Source of the DNA: Streptomyces sp. CB02261
Lineage (GTDB): Bacteria > Actinomycetota > Actinomycetes > Streptomycetales > Streptomycetaceae
DNA: 64,000 bases
NCBI RefSeq assembly: GCF_001905665.1
Contig: NZ_LIVX01000005.1
Coordinates: forward strand, 396,134 to 460,133
Reading direction: 5' to 3'
The translations under genes and the position numbers were made by a program. The number at the start of each line of letters is the position of its first letter. The first letter of the stretch is position 1. The notes under the pieces are model-generated. The model searched no databases. It saw nothing but the letters and a program-made list of their open reading frames with translations, and was not told where the DNA came from. Shown piece by piece: positions 36,129 to 45,220 of this stretch.

Positions 36129-36143
36129 TTGTATCACATACAA
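36129..36143. promoter_or_regulatory. Candidate TetR operator B
   Basis: Perfect inverted repeat TTGTAT-CAC-ATACAA, just before the GTG start of the TetR gene. Centre-to-centre distance from operator A is 28 bases. Confidence 0.8.
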
Positions 36144-36150
36144 TCTCGGG

Positions 36151-36768
36151 GTGGAGAAGAAGCGAACCGAAGCCCGAGTGACCACGACCAGGTCGCGTGA
36201 TCGCGGTCGCGCGACGAGGCACCGGCTGATCGAGGCGACCGCACGACTCTGCATGGAACGGCCCGGCGCCGAGGTGAGCGTCGCGGAGATCGCGAACGCG
36301 GCAGGCGTCTTCCCCAACCAGGTCACCTACCACTTCGGCTCCAAGGACGCGCTCCTCGTGCACGCCGCCTTTCTCGGCTTGCTGCACGATGCCCGGCGAA
36401 TTGAGCGCATCGGTCGCCAAGCCCCCGATGCGGAGACCTTTCGGCGCAACATCGCCCGCGCCGTTCTGGCCATGCCCTCGCTCCCGTCAGTCGCGCGAGC
36501 ACTCGCCGCCGGGATCTCCAAGCCCGAACTCGCCCCCGTGGTCGACCAGCACCTCCAGTTGCTGTTCCGGCAATCCGAGCGCTTCGTCAGCCGGCTCATC
36601 GACAGTCGCGGCTGGAAGGCCCGTCGACCGCTCAACGTGGAAGCCAGGACGTTCTGGAGCACCGCGCTCGGTGCAGTGCTGCTCGTCCGCGCCGGCGCAC
36701 ACGGCACCGTCGCCGACCTCGACCTCGCCGGAGCACTGACCGTCCACGACGAGCCCGGTCCCCTCTAG
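36151..36768 (+). CDS. TetR family transcriptional regulator
   Basis: A 205-residue repressor with an N-terminal helix-turn-helix: RHRLIEATARLCMERPGAEV, then SVAEIANAAGVFPNQVTYHFGSKDALLVHA. The C-terminal ligand-binding region is helical. The FPNQVTYHFGSK recognition helix belongs to a subgroup with the TYHFGSK pattern. It is divergent from the KAS II gene, and both start regions carry the same 15-bp palindrome. It therefore very probably represses both genes, and an acyl-CoA or related lipid may be the inducer (inference). It starts at GTG. Confidence 0.92.
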   Translation: MEKKRTEARVTTTRSRDRGRATRHRLIEATARLCMERPGAEVSVAEIANAAGVFPNQVTYHFGSKDALLVHAAFLGLLHDARRIERIGRQAPDAETFRRNIARAVLAMPSLPSVARALAAGISKPELAPVVDQHLQLLFRQSERFVSRLIDSRGWKARRPLNVEARTFWSTALGAVLLVRAGAHGTVADLDLAGALTVHDEPGPL

Positions 36769-36894
36769 CTCAGCCGAGCAGGTCGGCGAGGATACGCGCG
36801 GTTGCCGCTCGACAGGGCCTCGTCGCGGTCGGCATATCTGGAGTCCAAGCCAAGTGAGGTGGCCGCTCCGCTTGGTGCGTAGAGGAGGTGCGCG

Positions 36895-37260
36895 TCAGGC
36901 GCTCAGGGCCTGTTCGGTATCGGGGTGGCAAGGGATGACGGTGTCGACTCCGACCAGTGCCAGGACACGCTGGACGGACTCCTGGGCTGCGGCGATGCGC
37001 AGCCAGCCCTGTGCGGCTGTCACGTGCTGGTGGGCGGTGATGAAGACGTTGATGCCGCTGGAGTCCAGGAAGGTCACGCCGCCCAGGTCCGCAACGACGC
37101 GTGGTGGCGCTGCCTCGTCCTGAGGCAGCAGGGCGTCATACAGGAGGTCCTTGGTGGTGTGGTCGATCTCGCCTCGCAGGCTGGCGACACGGACACCATC
37201 GACCGTACGGTGCACAACGGACAGCCGGTCCGGCAGGTCCGCTCTATCGTTGACGGTCAT
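36895..37260 (-). CDS. Anti-sigma factor antagonist (STAS domain)
   Basis: A 121-residue STAS protein of the SpoIIAA/RsbV type. It should bind an anti-sigma kinase when unphosphorylated and so free a sigma factor. The key serine is in GGVTFLDSSGINVFITAHQH near residue 75. The fold also shows VHRTVDGVRVASLRGEIDHT at the N-terminus and a closing VGVDTVIPCHPD. The start is fixed by GAGGAG upstream (MTVNDRADL). It is divergent from the kinase-type gene 169 bases away, which is the natural candidate partner. Confidence 0.9.
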   Translation of the reverse strand: MTVNDRADLPDRLSVVHRTVDGVRVASLRGEIDHTTKDLLYDALLPQDEAAPPRVVADLGGVTFLDSSGINVFITAHQHVTAAQGWLRIAAAQESVQRVLALVGVDTVIPCHPDTEQALSA

Positions 37261-37429
37261 TGTCTCCTCGACTGCGCTCAGGCTCGCCCCGGGGGTCAGG
37301 CGTGCAAGGGCAATTCTGCCCCACCGCCCGGGCAGGACACACCCGGCCGGCGGCAGGTTCAGCCCTCGTCGCTTCAGTGATCCCAAAGGGGGTAATCGGC
37401 CCCTATGAACGGAAACGAGGGCGAGTCCA

Positions 37430-37882
37430 GTGCGATCTCATGCCGACGGTGACGACAGGGCCCAACCCCGTCCGGACGGGCACCTGATGCGCGTCGGCTA
37501 CACGCTGGACGGCGACGGCGCCTGCATCGCCCATGCCCGCCACCATGCCACAGCCTTCCTTGAGGCGGCCCGCACCGAGCATCAGCTACCGGTCTCCGAA
37601 CGCGCGAAGGACCTCACCGAACTGGTCGTCAGTGAGCTGGTCACCAACGCCCACAAGTACGCCCCCGGCCCCGTACTGATGGAGCTGCGCATCAGCGCCA
37701 GCCGTGTGGACGTCGTGGTGTGGGACAGCGCCCCCGCCGTTCCGGCGGCCCGGGCCGCGGACCCGGGCCGTGTAGGTCAGCACGGCATGGAGATCATCAA
37801 GGCGGTCACCGAGGAACTCTTCATCGAGCAGGAACCGGTCGGCAAGCGCATCACGGCCCGCATTCCCCTGGACGCGCGGTGA
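37430..37882 (+). CDS. RsbW-like anti-sigma factor / histidine kinase-type ATPase
   Basis: A 150-residue GHKL ATPase-domain protein. The N box is LTELVVSELVTNAHKYAPGP near residue 63, and a G box with QHGMEIIKAVTEEL near 116 follows. Proteins of this form phosphorylate a STAS antagonist and sequester a sigma factor; hundreds occur in Streptomyces and only few are characterised. The start is either GTG 37430 or ATG 37487 (MRVGYTLDG). It lies between two STAS genes, which makes a partner-switching module likely. No sigma factor gene is adjacent. Confidence 0.85.
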   Translation: MRSHADGDDRAQPRPDGHLMRVGYTLDGDGACIAHARHHATAFLEAARTEHQLPVSERAKDLTELVVSELVTNAHKYAPGPVLMELRISASRVDVVVWDSAPAVPAARAADPGRVGQHGMEIIKAVTEELFIEQEPVGKRITARIPLDAR

Positions 37883-38126
37883 CGAGCGCGGTGACGAGTG
37901 CGACGACGGCGGGGGATGACGTAGGGCGGGGCGTGGTGACGGAGAGCAGGGGGTGGTGACGTAGAGCGGCCCATCGGCCCCCCAGGCCCGCGACGTGCCG
38001 TGCGACACATCGGCCGTCCCGTGCCGCCCGATCGAGCCGATAGACTGCCCCGTCGGGAAGAGCCCTCCTCCTGGCCGGGATGTGACGGGGACGCCGGCAG
38101 GTGGCTTGATGTGAAGGAGTCCGCGC

Positions 38127-38462
38127 GTGGATGCCCCACATGCGCTGCCCGGGAGAGCTGCGTTGGAGGTGAGCTCGTTGTCCGGTCGTTGCGGGATACG
38201 TGTCCGCGGTGAGATCAGTGCCCTCACTCGTCCGTCGTGGGAACAGGCTCTGTCCGAGCTGACCCGGCTGCACGCGGACGTGTCGTACGTGGAGTTGTCG
38301 GATGTGGCGTTCGTCGACGTGGCCGGCGTGAGCGCGTTGGCGGTCACCGCCATGAACCTGCCCGACGGGCGGGTCGTGGTCGAGCATCCCCCGCCGCAGC
38401 TGCCGCGGGTCCTGGAGATGTTCTGGCCGGGCCTGGACCGGATCGAGGTGGCGTCGCGATGA
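38127..38462 (+). CDS. STAS domain protein lacking the phosphorylatable serine
   Basis: A 111-residue STAS fold: SSLSGRCGIRVRGEISALTR at the N-terminus, then VSYVELSDVAFVDVAGVSAL around residue 58. At the position where antagonists have D-S-S-G or D-S-x-G, this protein has V-D-V-A-G, so the usual phospho-acceptor is missing. It overlaps the next gene by four bases (ATGA) and is thus translationally coupled to a MEDS/ATPase protein. It may act as a constitutive antagonist or a structural partner. The start is the first good codon after an AAGGAG-type site. Confidence 0.82.
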   Translation: MDAPHALPGRAALEVSSLSGRCGIRVRGEISALTRPSWEQALSELTRLHADVSYVELSDVAFVDVAGVSALAVTAMNLPDGRVVVEHPPPQLPRVLEMFWPGLDRIEVASR

Positions 38463-39391
38463 GTACGGTGGCCACCCCCGAGGGGTTCGTGCACCCGGCC
38501 CTGTTCTACCGCACCGAACAGGACTACGTTCAGCAGACGGTTTCGTTCCTGCGCGAGGGCTTGGCCCATGGCGAGCCGATGGCCGTCGCGGTACCCGGCC
38601 CCAACCTGGAACTGATCAAGTCCGGGCTGGGCGCGGACGCCGAGGGCATCCTGTTCCTGGACATGACCGAAGCCGGCCGCAACCCGGGACGGATCATCCC
38701 CAAGGTGCTGCGCGGATTCGCCGACGCCCACCCGAAGGATCGAGTACGGATCATCGGCGAGCCGATCTGGGCCGGACGCAGCGCAGTGGAGTACCCGGCG
38801 TGCGCGCAGCACGAGGCGCTGATCAACGCCGCGTTCGAGGGCAGGGCGGCGACGATCCTGTGCCCGTACGACGAGACGCGCCTGGACGAGACGGTGATCG
38901 CCGACGCGAAGGCCACTCACCCGACGGTCATCAGCCATGACGGCCGCCAGGCGGTCAGCGACGCCTACGACTGGAAAGCGGTCGTCGGCCGGTACAACCA
39001 GGCGCTGGCGCCCGCCCCAGATGCGTCGCTCTTCTCCTTCGGGAAGAAGGAGCTTCCCGCGGTCCGGAAGTTCGCCGTCGATGAGGCCTTGCGGCTGGGC
39101 CTGAGCGGAGAGCGGCTGATGGATGCGGAGCTGGCGGTCGCGGAGCTGACGACCAACAGCGTGGTGCACGGCGGCGGCCGCGGGACGCTGGCCATCTGGG
39201 CCGAGCAGCGACAGCTGGTGTGCGAGGTCCGTGACGCGGGCCGACTGACCGATCCTCTGGCCGGCCGCCGCCCGCGGACGCACGCGCAGCTCGGCGGGCG
39301 GGGGCTGATGCTGGTCCATTACGTGTCCGATCTGGTGCGCGTGCACACCAGCGATGAGGGCACCACCGTGCGCTTCTACCTCAGCCTGTAG
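38459..39391 (+). CDS. MEDS sensor domain - GHKL ATPase fusion
   Basis: A 310-residue protein. Residues about 10-170 form a MEDS domain (HPALFYRTEQDYVQQTVSFL, then FVGEPIWAGR-like RVRIIGEPIWAGRSAVEYP and ILCPYDETRLDETVIADA), a predicted small-molecule sensor first named from DcmR. Residues about 200-310 are an anti-sigma-type ATPase with AELTTNSVVHGGGRGTLAIW (N box) and LGGRGLMLVHYVSDLV (G box). The protein should control a partner through ATP-dependent binding or phosphorylation in response to an unknown ligand. It is coupled to the upstream Ser-less STAS gene by an ATGA overlap. Confidence 0.88.
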   Translation: MSTVATPEGFVHPALFYRTEQDYVQQTVSFLREGLAHGEPMAVAVPGPNLELIKSGLGADAEGILFLDMTEAGRNPGRIIPKVLRGFADAHPKDRVRIIGEPIWAGRSAVEYPACAQHEALINAAFEGRAATILCPYDETRLDETVIADAKATHPTVISHDGRQAVSDAYDWKAVVGRYNQALAPAPDASLFSFGKKELPAVRKFAVDEALRLGLSGERLMDAELAVAELTTNSVVHGGGRGTLAIWAEQRQLVCEVRDAGRLTDPLAGRRPRTHAQLGGRGLMLVHYVSDLVRVHTSDEGTTVRFYLSL

Positions 39392-39843
39392 CAGCATGCG
39401 CGGGTGACCGCCCTGCCCGGGTGGCCACCCGCCCCCGATGTGCTTTCCTGCGGGAACGATCTACGCTTCCTGGGCGCATGATCCGAGGGAGGACACCGCG
39501 ACGGGCGGCGTCCAGCACCCGTACACGGGAACGCCAGGCCGCATTGAGGACGTCCGGGTCGCCGTCTACCTCGTGTACTGCGCCGTAAGAGACGGTGCGG
39601 CGGCGTTGCGGTGGCGGCCCGGCGGTGCCAGGTCGGACGTCCGACCGCCGAGTGTGTGCCGACGGACCCGCGGCCAAGGGGATGCGCTGTGGCGTCTGGG
39701 CCGAGGAGCGCCGCAACGAAACGTCGCACGAGTCCGTACTGCCCGCACCCGGACGCCCACCTCGGCCACGGCGGCTGAGTCGCGGGAAAGCGCCCCAGGC
39801 GACACGCGCAGGTGCCGGACGCCAAGGGCGGGCAGGAGTTGAG
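39392..39843. other. Non-coding gap between convergent genes
   Basis: About 450 bases separating the MEDS/ATPase and MMPL genes. Apart from a 12-base palindrome near 39420 (GGGTGGCCACCC), no gene or feature is recognised. Confidence 0.35.
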
Positions 39844-42132
39844 TCAACGGGCAACCGGGCGTGGACGCGGGGCCTCACCCATGGAGTCCCCGTCGGTGCC
39901 CTCGGTGCCCTCGGTGTCGTCGGTGCCCACCGGGCCGCGGGGCAGCATCCGGTCCAGCCACTTCGGCAGCCACCAGTTGGTCCGGCCGAGGAGGGTCATG
40001 GTCGCCGGTACCAGCACCATGCGTACGACCGTGGCGTCGATGAAGATGGCGGTGGCCAGGCCGAGCCCGAACATCTTCGTGGAGGGGTCCTCGGCGACGG
40101 CGAAGGACAGGAAGACCGCCACCATGATGAGGGCGGCCGAGGTGATGATCCGGGCGGTGCGCGATACGCCCTCGACGATCGCCGTGCCGTTGTCGCCGGT
40201 GCGCAGGTACTCCTCGCGTACGCGGGAGAGGAGGAACACCTCGTAGTCCATCGACAGGCCGAACAGGATGGCGAAGAGGAACATCGGGATGAACGACACG
40301 ATCGGAACCGTCGCTTCCAGCCCGATGAGTGCGGCTCCCCAGCCCCACTGGAAGACCGCGACCATGACGCCGTAGGCCGCGCCGATGCTCAGCAGATTCA
40401 GCAGTACCGCCTTGAGCGGTACGAGTATCGAGCGGAAGACCAGCATCAGCAGCAGGAACGAGAGCGCCAGCACGGCGGCGACGAACAGCGGCAGGCGGTC
40501 GCTGGTGCGTCGGCCCACATCGGACAGGCTCGCGGCGGCGCCGCCGACGTGGGCCCTGGCCGGGCCGTGCCCGATCGCCGTGGGCAGCACGTCGCTGCGC
40601 AGCCGGGCGATGGTGTCGGCCGTGGCCTTGTCCTGAGGACTGGTGGTCGGGAACACCACGACGGTCGCGATGCCGGTGGCCCGATCGATGTGCGTCGGCG
40701 CGACGGACGCGATGCCCGGATCCGCCGCGACCGTCGCGACGAGTCGGTCCAGCACTCCCGGATCACCGGTGGGGTCCGCGACGATGACGAGGGGACCGTT
40801 GGTGCCCGGGCCGAACCCCTCGGCGACGAGGTCGTAGGCCCGGCGCTCGGTACGGCTGTGGGGCAGTGAGCCGTCGTCGGGCAGGCCGACGCGCAGGCCG
40901 AGCACGGGCAGCGTCGCGATCAGCAGCAGCCCCGCCGCGCCGACCGCGTACGGCACCGGGTGCCGGCTGACGTGCCCGATCCAGCGACGCCACCCGGCGG
41001 CGTGGGCGGCGCCTGCCGCCGGGTCCCGCCGCCGTGCGAGTCGGCCCGGCTTCCTGGTCTGCAGAGCCCGGCCGATCCGGCCGGCCCGGGCCAGCCGCGG
41101 GCCCGCCGCGCCGAGGAAGGCCGGAAGCAGCGTCACCGACGCGAGCACCATCGTCAGGACGACGATCGAGACGGCGACCCCGCCCACCGTCATGAACGGC
41201 ACGTTCGCGACCGCCAGGCCGAGGATCGACACGACGACGGTGCCGCCGGCGAAGACCACCGGCCGCCCCGCCGTTGCCACCGCTCGTCCGGCCGCCGTCT
41301 GTGGATCGAGCCCGCGCGCGAGGTACTCCCGGTGCCTGGCGAGCACGAACAGCGCGTAGTCGATGCCCACTCCGAGCCCGACCATGCTGCCCAGGACCGG
41401 CGCGAAGGTGGGGACCTCTGTCACCCCCGCCAGTACCGTCATCGTGGCGACCCCGACGGTCAGCCCGAAGACCGCCATACCGATCGGCAGCGCGGCGGCG
41501 ACGAGCGAACCGAACGCCAGGAACAGGATCGCGGCCGCGGCGAGGAGACCGATCAGCTCGCTCGTGCCGCCGTTGGGATCGGAGAAGGCGTAGAAGAGGT
41601 TCCCGCCCATCTCGATGCGCAACGGCAGCTCGGCGCGGAGCCGGTCGCCGAGATCGACGAGGGCGTCGAGGTCTTCGGCCGACAGCCGGCTCTGGTCGGG
41701 GTACTGCACCCGGACGACGGCGATCCGCCCGTCGGCCGAGACGAGGCCGCCGCGCACGGCCGTGTCCCCGCCCGCGTCGAGTGCCCCCGCCGGATCGCTC
41801 GTGCCGAGGACGTGCGGCAGCCGCTTCACCTCGGTCTGCAGCCGCGTGAGAGCGGCGCGCGCGCCGTCGTCGCCGAAAAACGTCGCAGTGCCGTCGAGGG
41901 GGGTGACGACCACTTGGGCGGTCATCCCCTCCTGGCCGGTGCCGGCCCGCTCGATCAGTTCCGCGGCCCGCTGGGAGTCCAGTCCCGGAGCGGTCATCGA
42001 ATCCACATTCCGTCCGCCGAAGGCGACGGCGGCGAGGACGGCGAGCGTGGCGGCGACCAGCCATGCCGCGATCACCCGCCAGGGATGGCGGGCGGCGCTT
42101 GCGCCCAGGCGCAACAGGGCTTTCGAGAGCAT
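39844..42132 (-). CDS. MMPL family RND-type transporter
   Basis: A 762-residue inner-membrane exporter of the MmpL/RND superfamily, driven by proton motive force and in known cases moving lipids, pigments or antibiotics. It has the duplicated layout: one N-terminal helix (HPWRVIAAWLVAATLAVLAA), a large extracellular loop, five to six helices (about residues 185-360), a second loop and a second helical block (about 545-740). The GIDYALFVLARHREYLARG and GLSMDYEVFLLSRVREEYLR segments carry the conserved Asp-Tyr proton-relay signatures. The ATG at MLSKALL is set by GGAGG. It is divergent from a two-component system that probably controls it. Confidence 0.92.
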   Translation of the reverse strand: MLSKALLRLGASAARHPWRVIAAWLVAATLAVLAAVAFGGRNVDSMTAPGLDSQRAAELIERAGTGQEGMTAQVVVTPLDGTATFFGDDGARAALTRLQTEVKRLPHVLGTSDPAGALDAGGDTAVRGGLVSADGRIAVVRVQYPDQSRLSAEDLDALVDLGDRLRAELPLRIEMGGNLFYAFSDPNGGTSELIGLLAAAAILFLAFGSLVAAALPIGMAVFGLTVGVATMTVLAGVTEVPTFAPVLGSMVGLGVGIDYALFVLARHREYLARGLDPQTAAGRAVATAGRPVVFAGGTVVVSILGLAVANVPFMTVGGVAVSIVVLTMVLASVTLLPAFLGAAGPRLARAGRIGRALQTRKPGRLARRRDPAAGAAHAAGWRRWIGHVSRHPVPYAVGAAGLLLIATLPVLGLRVGLPDDGSLPHSRTERRAYDLVAEGFGPGTNGPLVIVADPTGDPGVLDRLVATVAADPGIASVAPTHIDRATGIATVVVFPTTSPQDKATADTIARLRSDVLPTAIGHGPARAHVGGAAASLSDVGRRTSDRLPLFVAAVLALSFLLLMLVFRSILVPLKAVLLNLLSIGAAYGVMVAVFQWGWGAALIGLEATVPIVSFIPMFLFAILFGLSMDYEVFLLSRVREEYLRTGDNGTAIVEGVSRTARIITSAALIMVAVFLSFAVAEDPSTKMFGLGLATAIFIDATVVRMVLVPATMTLLGRTNWWLPKWLDRMLPRGPVGTDDTEGTEGTDGDSMGEAPRPRPVAR

Positions 42133-42172
42133 CGGGTCCTCCAACCACCTCGTCGGCCGTCCTTGTACGGCC

Positions 42173-42276
42173 GCCGATGCCGAGACTCGTCGCTACGGCT
42201 CTCCGAGGCATCGGCCCGCAGGCCGCGGATCCATCGGCCTCGGGGCGGAGTGACGCCCCGTCCTTTCGGCCGATGC
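42173..42276. promoter_or_regulatory. Repeated GCCGATGC boxes in a divergent promoter
   Basis: A 9-bp inverted repeat, GCCGATGCC (42173-42181) with GGCATCGGC (42207-42215). Related half-sites occur at 42232-42239 (CATCGGCC) and 42268-42276 (GGCCGATGC). They lie between the MMPL and sensor-kinase genes and may bind the adjacent response regulator. Confidence 0.5.
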
Positions 42277-42307
42277 GCTGCGCGCCGCAATCCCTAGGCT
42301 GAGAACC

Positions 42308-43480
42308 GTGCTCCGAGACGACCTGCGAACCCTGTGGACCGAACCCCGGCCGCCCGACGCGCCCGCCCGCGTGCGGCGGGACTGGGCGCTGCTCGCAGCG
42401 GGCCTTGCCGGTGTGGCCCTGGAGGCCACCCTGCGCGAGAACGTCGTGTGGCGGCCGGTGGCGGTGGTGCTCGCCGTATGGCTGTGCCTGCTGCTCTTGT
42501 GGCGCCGGACCCGCCCGCTGGCGATGGTGACACTGGCCTTCGGCTCGGTGATCGTGCTTCCGGTGGCCTCGCTCGTCGCCGCACCGCCCGAACCCGTCGG
42601 CCTGAACACCGGCGCGGTCGTGCTCGTGCTGGTGTACGCGCTGCCCCGGTGGGGATCGGGACGCGAGATCGTGCTGGGCGGCGCGGTGATCCTCGCTACC
42701 GGCGCGCTGTGTGTCGTCACGGACGACACCCCGGTCGTCGAAAAGGTCGTGGGCTTCGTCTTCCTGCTGCTGCCCGGCGTGGTCGGGGCTGCCGTGCGGT
42801 TCCGGGTGACCGCTCGCGAGCGGCAGTTGGAGCAGGTGCGCTCCCGCGAGCGCGAGCAGCTCGCCCGGGAACTGCACGACACGGTGGCCCACCACGTGTC
42901 GGCCATGGTGATCATCGCCCAGGCGGGCCGGGTGCTCGCGGGCACCGACTCGTCCGCCGCCGTCGAGGCGCTGGAGGGGGTCGAGGAGGAAGGGGCGCGC
43001 ACGCTGGAGGAAATGCGCGCCATGGTCGCCGGGCTCCGCGACCGCGGGGTCGGCGCCGAGCTGGCGCCCCCTGCCGGAGTCGCGGATCTGGAGCGCCTGG
43101 TGCGCACTCCGGGGGGTCGCCTCAGGGTCGACCTGGGGCTCGACGGCGAACTGGACGCGCTGCCACCGGCCGTGGACGCGGCCGTCTACCGGATCGTGCA
43201 GGAGTCGGTGACCAACGCGCTGCGTCATGCGGTCGACGCGACCGAGCTCGTCGTTCGGGTCGCAGCGGAAACGCACACGGTACGGGTGAGCGTGCGCGAC
43301 AACGGCCGGCGCACCGGTCGCGGTCGTGACGGATACGGACTTACCGGACTGCGCGAGCGCGCGACCCTGCTCGGCGGCACACTACGAGCCGGCCCGGGTA
43401 CCGACCGGGGCTGGTGTGTCGAAGCCGAACTGCCGAGAGCGAGGAGCGAGAGCGGTGTCCATTCGCGTCCTCGTCGCTGA
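42308..43480 (+). CDS. Sensor histidine kinase (HisKA_3 type)
   Basis: A 390-residue NarL-partner kinase. Four to six membrane helices occupy about residues 25-165. The phospho-acceptor histidine is in ELARELHDTVAHHVSAMVII near residue 193. The ATPase N box is IVQESVTNALRHAVDATELV near 298, and a G box DGYGLTGLRERATLLGGTL follows near 345. It lacks a large extracellular domain, so it probably senses at or within the membrane. It starts at GTG and overlaps the response-regulator gene by 26 bases. The divergent MMPL exporter is the likely regulated target. Confidence 0.9.
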   Translation: MLRDDLRTLWTEPRPPDAPARVRRDWALLAAGLAGVALEATLRENVVWRPVAVVLAVWLCLLLLWRRTRPLAMVTLAFGSVIVLPVASLVAAPPEPVGLNTGAVVLVLVYALPRWGSGREIVLGGAVILATGALCVVTDDTPVVEKVVGFVFLLLPGVVGAAVRFRVTARERQLEQVRSREREQLARELHDTVAHHVSAMVIIAQAGRVLAGTDSSAAVEALEGVEEEGARTLEEMRAMVAGLRDRGVGAELAPPAGVADLERLVRTPGGRLRVDLGLDGELDALPPAVDAAVYRIVQESVTNALRHAVDATELVVRVAAETHTVRVSVRDNGRRTGRGRDGYGLTGLRERATLLGGTLRAGPGTDRGWCVEAELPRARSESGVHSRPRR

Positions 43481-44117
43481 CGACCAGACGATCATCCGCA
43501 CCGGATTGCGGATCATGCTGAACGCCCAGCCCGGCATCGAGGTGGTCGGCGAGGCCGCCGACGGGCGGGAAGCGGTGCGTCTGGCCCGGGAACTGCGCCC
43601 CGACGTCTGCCTGTTCGACATCCGCATGCCCGTACTCGACGGGCTCGAGGCCACCCGGCTTGTCGCCGGCCCGGGCGTCGTCGACCCGCTGGTCGTGGTC
43701 GTCATCACCACGTTCGACCTCGACGAGTACGTCTACGGCTCACTGCGTGCCGGCGCCCGCGGATTCCTCCTCAAGGACACGGGACCGGACCTTCTGGCGC
43801 AGGCCGTACGGTCGGCGTCCCACGGTGAGGCGCTCATCGCGCCCAGCGTCACCGTCCGTCTGCTCCAGACATTCGCGGACCTGCCCGCCGGCCGGCCCGT
43901 GGCCCAGCCGGTCTCTCCCGTCACCGCCCGCGAGGAGCAGGTGCTCCTCGCCGTCGCTCGTGGGCTGACCAACACCGAGATCGCCGATGCACTGCACATC
44001 AGCCTCAGCACGGTGAAGACGCATCTGGCCAGCCTGATGGCCAAGCTCGGCGCCCGCAACCGGGTCGAGATCGCGATGTGGGCCTACGAGACGCGCCGTA
44101 TCCTCCCCGGAACCTGA
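43455..44117 (+). CDS. LuxR/NarL-family response regulator
   Basis: A 220-residue response regulator. The receiver domain has VLVADDQTIIRTGLRIML (acidic pair), the phospho-acceptor Asp in DVCLFDIRMPVLDGLEATR near residue 54, and the switch Lys in GFLLKDTG near 105. The C-terminal helix-turn-helix is VTAREEQVLLAVARGLTNTE and ISLSTVKTHLASLMAKLGA. It is translated from a GTG inside the kinase gene, so the two are coupled. It probably binds the box-rich region upstream of the kinase and MMPL genes. Confidence 0.92.
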   Translation: MSIRVLVADDQTIIRTGLRIMLNAQPGIEVVGEAADGREAVRLARELRPDVCLFDIRMPVLDGLEATRLVAGPGVVDPLVVVVITTFDLDEYVYGSLRAGARGFLLKDTGPDLLAQAVRSASHGEALIAPSVTVRLLQTFADLPAGRPVAQPVSPVTAREEQVLLAVARGLTNTEIADALHISLSTVKTHLASLMAKLGARNRVEIAMWAYETRRILPGT

Positions 44118-44284
44118 GCCGGGTGCCGGGCCATGTCCCATGTGTCCCGCCCGGACATCAGTGCACCGGTCGGCTCACCGGGCGCAGGACGGTTGGCCCC
44201 CGCCATCAGTCGGTCAGAGGACAGCAAGTGGTGCAGCGCCGTGGCTCTTGGCTGCGCTCCGGCCCTGCACCATCATGCCCCTGT

Positions 44285-44779
44285 TCAGACCCCGATCTGA
44301 ACGCGAAGGCTGTTCGTCTGGAATTGCTGGCCGGTCTCCTTGTTCTTGACGAAGGCTCTCGCGTAGATTTCCTCGGCGCCCAGTTCGGTGTGGAGCCTTT
44401 CACTGCTTGTCGTGAACGTCGCGGTGCGGGTTTGTGCTGAGGGGCTGATATTGACGTGTCTGCCGCGAAGGATGAGGTCGTCATCATCGCTGTCCTGCTC
44501 CCACAGGTCGACCCACGTCTCGAATGGGAACTGGTTTCGCGTCTCGAATGAGCTGAAACGCAAGGTGTACTCGATGGTGATGGTCCACCTGTCGCCGGCC
44601 TGCCGCGGCGTGATCGTGACACCGCTGACCGAGGCCGCGGGGAGGACGAGGCTGGGCGCAGCCGCAACAGAGGCTGCGCCTTCGGCGGCAGGCGTCGTTG
44701 TGACAGCTGATGCTGTCGGCACACTCGCCACTAGCGCCAGAATTGCCGCCGTGGATACGATTGCCTTTCGATTGCGCAT
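44285..44779 (-). CDS. Small secreted protein of unknown function
   Basis: A 164-residue exported protein. The signal peptide is MRNRKAIVSTAAILALVASV with a cleavage site near PTASA. The mature part is beta-rich: SVSGVTITPRQAGDRWTITI, EYTLRFSSFETRNQFPFETW, an acidic VDLWEQDSDDDDL and a C-terminal NKETGQQFQTNSLRVQIGV. There are no cysteines. The fold may be a single Ig-like sandwich, but no family is recognised. The start is supported by GGAAGG. It is convergent with the response regulator gene. Confidence 0.82.
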   Translation of the reverse strand: MRNRKAIVSTAAILALVASVPTASAVTTTPAAEGAASVAAAPSLVLPAASVSGVTITPRQAGDRWTITIEYTLRFSSFETRNQFPFETWVDLWEQDSDDDDLILRGRHVNISPSAQTRTATFTTSSERLHTELGAEEIYARAFVKNKETGQQFQTNSLRVQIGV

Positions 44780-45220
44780 GGTGACCTTCCAACGGGTGGT
44801 CTTTCAGCTTCCGTGGTATCGTTCACTGCCCGAATTTGCGACTGGGCGGTGCGACCCTAGGGCGACGCCTGGTCCGACGAATCCCCGATTCCCTCCGGCA
44901 GTCGCATCTCGTTCGACCGGCTCCCCAAGTCGGTGGAGATGGCACGGCGTTCACCGCCGTACGGGCAAGGCCCGAGGGTGACTGTGGCTGAAACCCCTGA
45001 CGCTGAGGCGGCCCACATCAGAAGCCTAAAACGGTGTTTCTCTTCGCGCATCTGAGCCACGGCGCCGGGGGAGGCGGCTGTGACGGCGTCGGCTGTGCAT
45101 GGGTATTCGGCGCCCGCTGCGATAGCGGAGGTTCGGCCTGTTCGACCTCTGTGTCGGTTTGCTGGTCAGACCCTGCACTCCCGCAGCAACGGCGAGGCGA
45201 CGCGTACCTCTTGGGATCAA
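44780..45220. other. Non-coding gap
   Basis: Upstream of the secreted-protein gene, whose promoter it must hold (an AT-richer patch around 44800-44830). No gene seen. Confidence 0.35.

Noticed and set aside
40763-43276. An 837-codon minus-strand frame across the MMPL and kinase genes.
   Set aside because: Wrong codon-position bias, and it overlaps two well-supported genes on both strands.
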